Origin: Serripes groenlandicus
Lineage: Eukaryota; Mollusca; Bivalvia; Cardiida; Cardiidae
Direction of reading: 5' to 3'
Length of the DNA stretch: 64,000 nt
Assembly: GCA_031761405.1 (NCBI GenBank)
Contig: JASEVX010000084.1
Location: 252,001-316,000, forward strand
The notes under the pieces: model-generated
What the model was told of the DNA's origin: nothing
The model's database searches: none
The model's input: the letters and a program-made list of their open reading frames with translations, nothing else
Shown: positions 57,576 through 64,000 of the stretch, piece by piece
How the letters are laid out: the number at the start of each line of letters is the position of its first letter
Numbering within the stretch: the stretch's first letter is position 1
Made by a program: the position numbers and the translations under genes

Positions 57576-57870
57576 GTTATAAATCTAAAAACAATAACAC
57601 CCCCACCAACAACAACAACCCATTAATTGTGTTTTCGAGTAGCTTGCTTGGCGCAAACCTGTGTATCGAGCCGCTTTAGCCCGGAAGGAAACGACGAGAG
57701 CTATTATTCAAAGGGTTGTGAGTTCGAATCCAGGCTTGGGTCAATTCTTTCCGCTGACTGACAAATGCCATAATACCATGCGTCAATCGTCCTCCACTTA
57801 AAGATGTATACGGAAATTTTGTCAATTACCCAGGAAGACTATTGTGTTGCGAACTGGTTAGTAAACTGCA
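57576..57870 (+). mobile_element. second copy of the composite SINE, starting inside the insert
   Basis: GTTATAAATCTAAAAACAAT ... GAGAGCTATTATTCAAAGGG then GTTGTGAGTTCGAATCCAGG, as at 49,079-49,240, followed by a decayed body. The tRNA 5' half is absent. It follows a MITE-type end GGGAAAGGGTTAAAC. Confidence 0.7.
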
Positions 57871-58178
57871 GGAAAGACACAGGGAATTTTAAACTGCAGT
57901 GCTATGTTATACGTCGCTTTGTATTGTACTACGAGGAACATTGGGAAATTTATATCTCGCGAGACCGAAGTGAGATATCAATTTTCCCACGCTCAGATTG
58001 AATAATACGAAGCCGCGTATCACTGCTGCAACATAATTTCCCTTTTAGAATATGTCTAGTGTTACTTTTAAAAGAGAATAAAGAAAACATATGCAAACTT
58101 AATATATTTTCAATAACGTAATAACACTATTTACACATTTAATAACATTATGAAGCCGTCTCACAGTCGCATTTGAAA

Positions 58179-58207
58179 TGACGTCACATCAGAGTTTAAT
58201 GACGTCA
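58179..58207. promoter_or_regulatory. twin CRE palindromes 21 bp apart
   Basis: TGACGTCA at 58,179-58,186 and 58,200-58,207, each followed by CATCA, about 300 bp beyond the stop codon of the bZIP gene. TGACGTCA is the consensus CREB/ATF site. Function is inferred from the motif only. Confidence 0.45.
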
Positions 58208-58508
58208 CATCATATTTCAGCTAAATGTCACATTGCCATTTTTGGTACCATATATTTGACCACATGACGGATTCATATTCTGTATTTGAAGGATTTTGAA
58301 TCCGCTGTGATGTATGTCACAAGTCACAGTCGTCATGTTTTTGCACCGGAGAATGTGCAGGTATATTATCAATGGGTGTAACAGATGAATTGGCCGCCGT
58401 GTTATAGCTGAAAGACTGTTGGAAACGGCATTTAACCTCAATCATTATCAATATTAATCAACCAATATAGTCCAATTTGTTTCTAGAGAACTAATAGTGC
58501 AAGGTATA

Positions 58509-61500
58509 TTATAAGTTAATGTACGTTGGTTCTTCGACAGTATCATCTGGCGCTTCGAGAGGTTCTTCTTGCACGTCCTCCGCCGCTAACTCTTCTGAGG
58601 GTTCATCCACTGCCGCCTCCTCCTCACCGTAACAAATATACACTGTCACAAACCCTTCACTGTCTGCGATACTCTTTTCGAAACTGTCTTTGTCAATGAT
58701 ATGAAGTTCTACGCTTTCGGAGGACGACACAGACGACGACGTCTCCCATTCATGAGTATTGACGTCACTTCCAAGTTCTCTTACGTAACCATCCAAACAC
58801 ATAGAATCATTATGATGACATGTCTGTGTTTCACTGGTGTCTGATGAAGAACAGGCTTCAGAAAACGAGAGTTCCGAGTTTTGCAAATCAAAAACACTTT
58901 GCTGGTCTTCGCTCAGGGTATCACTGGCTGATACAAGACTTTTATTTTCAACTGTGATGGTACTCAGTGTTTGTTCTATCACATTTAAAGGTACGTCATA
59001 TTTATTTTGAAGAATGTCTAAAAGTTCCGTTTTCTCCTTCAACATTTGTCTTTCTTTTTTCGAAAGACAATCATGTCTTGCTTGCTCCTCTTTCAACATC
59101 TGTATGAAAATATGAAACATAAAATATTCAATATTATAAAATTGAATTGCATGTTTTTGCTTGGCTTATTAAGAAACAATACTCATTGTTTGATACTTTC
59201 GAGTTATATAAAGCAACTGTTCTTTTGTTTAACCCTTTCCCACCTGCAGACGCATTTTGACGCAGTAGCGACTTTTGAAAACATTGTGGCCAAAGGTGAA
59301 ATTGCTCATGATGAGCAATTTCTCCTATGGCCACAATGTTTTCAACTTTATTTAACAATTAAGCTATTTCCTTACTGATTGTCTAGCAGTAGACATATTT
59401 TTCAGATCAGTGACATGTTTACCATATTTAAAAACAGTTTGGCACGTTTCTATGTCAATTTATTGATATTCAAAACAGTTTTACTTCGTCACAATAAGAA
59501 TACACGCAGGCCTGCCTACCCATTGCCTATTCGGGATCCAAACTCATAGATGGGCCAAGTCACGCGAACAACCGACATTCAAAGGTGTTAACAACGTCCA
59601 TGGGATAAGCGATTTCCGAACAAGGTCGGAATTTATTATCAGCTCTGAGAGTCCAAAGTCTAAATGGATCGGTTTTGTTCGTAGATTGTCTACCGATTTT
59701 ATACGGAAATCGCCGAGTCCATTCGGGATGTCATAACTTAATTTTAAATACGATCACATTGCTTTTCTGTAGAATAGGGGTGACCGACAAGCCAGTGAAC
59801 AATACCGATCTCATACGAAAATCGCCGAGTCCATTTGGGATGCCATACCTTAATGGGAAATACGCTCATATTGCTTTCTTGTAGAATAGGGGGACCGACA
59901 AGCCCATGAACAATACCGATCTCATACGGAAATCGCCGAGTCCATTTGGGATGTCATAACTTAATTTTAAATACGATCATATTTGCATTCTCGAAGGAAA
60001 GGGTTTTTGAGACAGTACTCGTTCTGAAGAAGACTGCACGCATTCGGAACTCCTTGGGTAATTCCGTAATCCTTCATCATCATTGGTGAAGCATTCATTA
60101 CCGAGGTATTCCGAATGGATTGCACGATGAAGATTCCGATCAGCCTGCGAACGAGTTCAATCTTCTTTGAGTGACGTAGCGTTTTTATGGGGTAGTTATT
60201 ACGTTACCTTTGCATCATTCGCGTTATCCGCTTTAGCTTTCTTACGGCAGCGATCAGCCGACATGCGATTGCTTTCTTTTCTCTTCTTCTCTCTCTCCTT
60301 TTCCTCCTTCGATGGCTGTAAAGAATAAGATACATTTATTTGCTTTCATCCAGAAGTTATTTATATACAAAATATAATCTACAATTAACTAACTCAATGT
60401 AATGCAGTAACAGTTGTTATTTTATTTCGATCTATATGAGTCGCATCTAGCGTCTTTATGCGCATGCGTACACACTCACTAGAACCGTTTAACACCGTTC
60501 GTCTTATTTCCCGGATGTAACTTATGACACTAAAGTAGAAATTGTAGCCCCGACAAGTTCAATGCCTGTCTTACATTAAATGATGCAACACCGGAAAGTC
60601 AACAAGAGCGCCGCAAAGTGAACGCACGGCTGTTTGTTTTAAGTCGATAAAAGGGGGATTACTGATTACTTATTAGAACCAGAGTTATGTAAATTGGTGT
60701 AGACATGCGTATTGTTCCTATGAATATGTGTACCACGTTTCATTAAAAAATGTTGAACGGTTTTTGAGTTATGGACAAGGTCAAACATTTTGTATGAATT
60801 TCTAAGTCCAAAAAGAGGTATAAATGACTAATTATTAAAGCCAGAGGTATCTGACTGTGTATAGACAAGCGTATTGTTTCTAGGAACATGTGTACCAAGT
60901 TTCATTTGAATATGTGCTACTGAGTTTGTTTGAATTGCGGGGTAGGTTTAAGTTTTGTGTCGTTGAAGCAGACGAGGACGACGACGCCAAGGGTATCACA
61001 ATAACCCGAACTTTTTAATTTCTTCTAAAAACAGACGAGCTAATAACACACCAACTCACCAGACTCGGCTCAAATCTGTATGCATCATTTAATTGGCGGT
61101 GTTGTTTTTATATTGGCTACATAAGCGTGCGATTTCGCCAAATCACTACAACGTCTATTAAAAATCGCCGACAATTTTTGTCCATAGGCAGATTATGTTT
61201 TTCAAAGTATTCTGTGACTTTACCACATTACTAAATTACCAATGATGATAATATTTGGCATCGTAGATACCGAGGGCTTGGTGTGAAACGGTTGTAACTA
61301 AAAACCTATTTTGAAAACCCTAGTTTAGGGGCAATTTCGACCCCTTTGTAAACAATGCAAATTTAGGTGCCATTGCTCAGAACGAGCAATGGCACCTAAA
61401 TTTCCAATGTTTACCAAGAAATATGATTTAACGCTTATAAAAACTTTATGGCGAGGTGATTAACCTTCGTAAAAAAATATTGATTTTAGTTACAACTGTT

Positions 61501-61876
61501 TCACACCAAGCCCTCGATACATTGATAAATAAACAAATAAAGACTAGGTCGACCGATGAAAGGAATGAAGGAAGGAATGAATAAAAGAAGAATTGAAGGG
61601 ACAGAGGAAGGAAATAAAAACAGGGCGTAATAAATGAATTAAAGAACGAAAGAAGGAAAGAACGAAGGGATGGGGTGGAATCTAAGAAAAAAGTCTGACC
61701 GGTTGAGAAGCTTTCGGCTTAAAATCAACCACAAGTTCCCCAAGACCACGTGACTGCCTCTCGTTCAGGATCTTTGACTGAAGCTTCCTTTTCAATCTTA
61801 AACTCAATGTATTGTCCAAGGCACCATTCACGGCCCCAGCAGCAATTCCAGTCGTCGTGGGCCCTGTTTGTTCCAT
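58509..61876 (-). CDS. bZIP transcription factor, Fos/ATF3-like (three coding exons)
   Basis: Exons on the - strand: 61,876-61,700 (59 aa, ending FKPKASQP before donor GTCAGA), 60,315-60,208 (108 bp) and 59,099-58,509 (ending at TAA). All junctions are phase 0 with GT-AG introns; total 291 aa. Exon 2 encodes the basic region KKRKESNRMSADRCRKKAK with the N-x7-R signature of bZIP proteins. Exon 3 continues the zipper with KKERQMLKEKTELLDIL, which aligns with the LLKEKEKLEFIL end of Fos. From memory, Fos-family basic-region exons are also 108 bp. The rest (about 150 aa) is acidic and Ser-rich, plausibly an activation domain. In the zipper the first two d positions are Asp and Glu, not Leu, which is unusual. 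The start is the first Met in the open frame; an upstream exon is possible because CACAG precedes it. Nuclear, DNA-binding role inferred from the family. Confidence 0.85.
59228..59400. mobile_element. piggyBac-like MITE in intron 2 of the bZIP gene (partial)
   Basis: TTAACCCTTTCCCACCTGCA, a core palindrome TTGCTCATGATGAGCAATTT with GTGGCCAAAGG/CCTATGGCCAC arms. The right end is not recognisable beyond CTAGCAGTAGAC. Confidence 0.6.
59691..59985. repeat. 111/112-bp tandem repeat in intron 2 of the bZIP gene (about 2.7 units)
   Basis: TACCGAT starts at 59,691, 59,803 and 59,914, each followed by TACGGAAATCGCCGAGTCCA-type sequence and AGAATAGGGG..GACCGACAAGCC. Confidence 0.85.
61271..61516. mobile_element. 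MITE with 33-bp inverted termini and ATAC duplication, bZIP intron 1
   Basis: CGAGGGCTTGGTGTGAAACG, then GTTGTAACTAAAA, is mirrored by TTTTAGTTACAAC, then TGTTTCACACCAAGCCCTCG; ATAC flanks both sides. An inner hairpin (AAATTTAGGTGCCATTGCTC ... GAGCAATGGCACCTAAATTT) lies at about 61,369-61,403. Confidence 0.85.
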
Positions 61877-62046
61877 CTGTGTTTTGTGATTTGCATCAAC
61901 GCCCCTACTCCAGCTATACGTGGAATGTCATGGGCACGCACGCAAAAAATGCCGTCACATTGATTTCGAATACTGGTACATATATAGATAAGTTGAGAAC
62001 TGCCCGAGGTGCAGGCAGTGAAATTTAGAAATCCACAAATAAGAAT

Positions 62047-62515
62047 GTCAAGATTGCACTACACGTTACGTAAATGTTAAGATTTCACGTACACGGAACG
62101 TAACTGTTAAGATTCCACGTACACATATCGTAACTGTCAAGATTTCACGTACACGGAACGTAACTGTCAAGATTTCATATACACGGAACGTAACTGTCAA
62201 GAGTTTACGTACACGGAACGTAACTGTCAAGATTTCACGTACACGGAACGTAACTGTCAAGATTTCACACACGTTACGTAAATGTTAAGATTTCACGTAC
62301 ACGGAACGTAAATGTTATGATTTCACGTACACGGAATGTAAATGTTAAGATTTCACGTACACGGAACGTAACTGTCAAGATTGCACCACACGTTACGTAA
62401 ATGTCAAGAGTTCACGTACACGGAACGTAAATGATAAAATGTCACGTACACGGAACGTAACTGTAAAGATGTCACGTACACGGAACGTAACTGTAAAGAT
62501 GTCACGTACACGTGA
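62047..62515. repeat. 30-bp minisatellite rich in ACGT cores, upstream of the bZIP gene (about 15 units)
   Basis: The unit is GTCAAGATTTCACGTACACG, then GAACGTAACT. Each unit has two ACGT cores, and three units contain TTACGTAA (near 62,066, 62,273 and 62,392). It begins 171 bases upstream of the predicted start codon. Confidence 0.9.
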
Positions 62516-62835
62516 CACATGTAACGTCGAACGATAACACGTTTAGCTCTGAACAAAATTATCCACCGTCGTCACTTAATTAAAACCAATTGCGAACAAT
62601 GTAAACGTCCTACCTCCAACACAAGACTGATGCTAACTAAATGCGGGCGAGTTTCTCCTTAATTTTAAAAATAAACAAATGGGAAACCAGAACCCGTGTG
62701 GATAAAGACAACCTAATTTATGGGAGTTTTTACATTGTAATTTGGGTTTCCAGTATTTGAGTCAGTCGCCGTGCTTGTTTTACACTAAACTGAGATATTC
62801 GTCCTTATTTTTTTCATGTCATGAATTTATTGTTT

Positions 62836-63027
62836 TAACCCTTTCCCACATACAGACACTTTCTGACGCATTCGGTAGCAGACAACTTTTGAAAACATCG
62901 TGACAAAAGGAGAAATTGAAACACTTTTCAATGATTAAACTTTTATATACAGCTCTATGCCCTGTTTTTGCATAACTTTTTTGAAAGTCGTCTGTTGCAG
63001 ATTTATTGTATGGGTGGTTAAGGGTTA
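62836..63027. mobile_element. piggyBac-like MITE
   Basis: TTAACCCTTTCCCACATACA left end, GCAGACAACTTTTGAAAACA, GTGACAAAAGGAGAAATTG, AAAGTCGTCTGTTGCAGATT and a decayed right end GTATGGGTGGTTAAGGGTTA. Confidence 0.6.
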
Positions 63028-63134
63028 CACCATATAAGTATACAATGCACGGATCATGCGAAATCAACATGTTGCAATAGTGATATCAGATATTCTACAT
63101 TACATAAAGCGTAATTGACTACGCGCACATTATT

Positions 63135-63362
63135 TAAGGAATCCGCCGTGGTCGAGTGGTTAGCGTCGTGGATTTAAAGCTGGGCGTCCCGGGTTCGATC
63201 CCCCGTCGCGGCATGACGGTCACGGTGGAGTGCCCTTGTTCAAGGCACATTTGCTAGCTTAATACTGGTTTGGTGCACCCAGGGCTCATGAATAAGTGAA
63301 CTGTCGCCATGATATAACTGAAATAATGTTTGAAACGGCGTTAAATCCAAATAAAACAAATC
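63135..63362 (+). mobile_element. tRNA-derived SINE with GCAAGGCAC-type body
   Basis: Head GGAATCCGCCGTGGTCGAGT with A box, GTCCCGGGTTCGATCCCCCG B box, TTGTTCAAGGCACATTTGCT, TACTGGTTTGGTGCACCCAG, tail GAAACGGCGTTAAATCCAAA with AAATAAAACAAA. Best-preserved copy of this family in the window. Confidence 0.85.
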
Positions 63363-63598
63363 ACCTTCTGAGATCTATATTTGTTCCTCGAACCCTATGT
63401 TGTAGGTACTCAAAAGAATCGTCTCACAGAGACCCACACCATAGGGTTTGGTTGAGTATTAACAGATATTACTGAGAATAGACCAGTTTGTTCTTACTTA
63501 TCTAGCCCTTTGTTTGACTGCTGGGACCGATTTTTTGAATCCCGTGCCGCTAGCATCTGGACCATCGAAAATATACTGTTGGCTGATCAGCTCAATAT

Positions 63599-63706
63599 GA
63601 GCCGTCTCGCGAGAAAACCAACGTTGTGGACTCTGCGTAAAGCATCGACCCAAATCAGCCTAAGCATGCCGCGCAGGCTAACACGGACAGTCAATTTTCG
63701 CCTTCT
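63599..63706 (+). mobile_element. left half of a CGACCCGGATCAGCCT-family MITE
   Basis: GAGCCGTCTCGCGAGAAAAC, GGACTCTGCGTAAAGCATCG, AGCCTAAGCATGCCGCGCAG, ending at TTTTCGCCTT. The right half is absent. The remaining sequence to 64,000 shows only a short direct repeat (CTTATTTCATTATAA...AACTTAAA). Confidence 0.7.
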
Positions 63707-64000
63707 AAAAGAAAACAGACCGCGCACATTGAGGTTGAGACGTGGCATGTGATAAGGGATATTGTTTACCAGACTCCGGAATACAACGGCCGTCATCTTC
63801 TGTTTACATATGGACGATCCATTGGTGTAGCTACTTATAGAAAGCTAGAGTTGAGGCCCACGTTATTTCATTATAATGTAACTTAAACTTAAACTTTATG
63901 TAAACTCAATTCGGATAATCAACAACACCTTATTTCATTATAACACAACTTAAAGTTAAACTTTATTCGGGTAATCAACAACACCTTTTTTCAATTGATA

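Overview
This window is animal nuclear DNA, most likely from a bivalve mollusc. The reasons are split genes with GT-AG introns, AT-rich and gene-poor spacers, many tRNA-headed SINEs ending in short CAAT-type tails, palindromic MITEs, long satellite arrays and Crypton-like tyrosine recombinase remnants. No prokaryotic organisation is present. The species cannot be fixed from the sequence alone.

Left part (1-39,400). A small gene is tandemly duplicated four times on the + strand: copy A about 1-1830 (cut by the window edge), B 9886-14609, C 21234-25486 and D 35063-39369. Each full copy has four exons: a signal peptide, a short exon with a W-x3-W motif, a six-cysteine exon, and a Pro/Gly/Ser/Asn-rich linker ending in a C-terminal hydrophobic tail. 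The cysteine spacing (C-x10-C-x22-C-x7-C-x9-C-x8-C in B and D) matches the CysD/WxxW domain of gel-forming mucins and CILP. I read these as secreted, probably GPI-anchored, single-CysD proteins. B and D are intact. A has lost almost all of exon 4. C carries a 2-base insertion in exon 2 that breaks the frame. Between the genes the same block recurs: a satellite built on a 51/52-bp unit, then a decayed Crypton-like recombinase on the - strand, then spacer and promoter. The whole gene + satellite + Crypton block was therefore duplicated, and afterwards each copy acquired its own arrays: a 46-bp array in intron 1 of B, a 33-bp array after B, and a 74-bp array with an 818-bp higher-order period after C.

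Middle part (39,400-58,500). I find no convincing gene here. It is a mosaic of tRNA-derived SINEs (several with clear target-site duplications), MITEs whose ends resemble TTAA|CCC and CAGGGGCG termini, and minisatellites. One minisatellite is a roughly 33-fold amplification of the A-box part of a SINE head.

Right part (58,509-61,876, - strand). There is a three-exon bZIP transcription factor gene of the Fos/ATF3 type, with a 108-bp basic-region exon, a zipper exon and a long acidic Ser-rich C-terminus. About 170 bp upstream of its start codon lies a 30-bp array rich in ACGT cores. Downstream lie two perfect CRE palindromes 21 bp apart. The last 2 kb contain further SINE and MITE copies.
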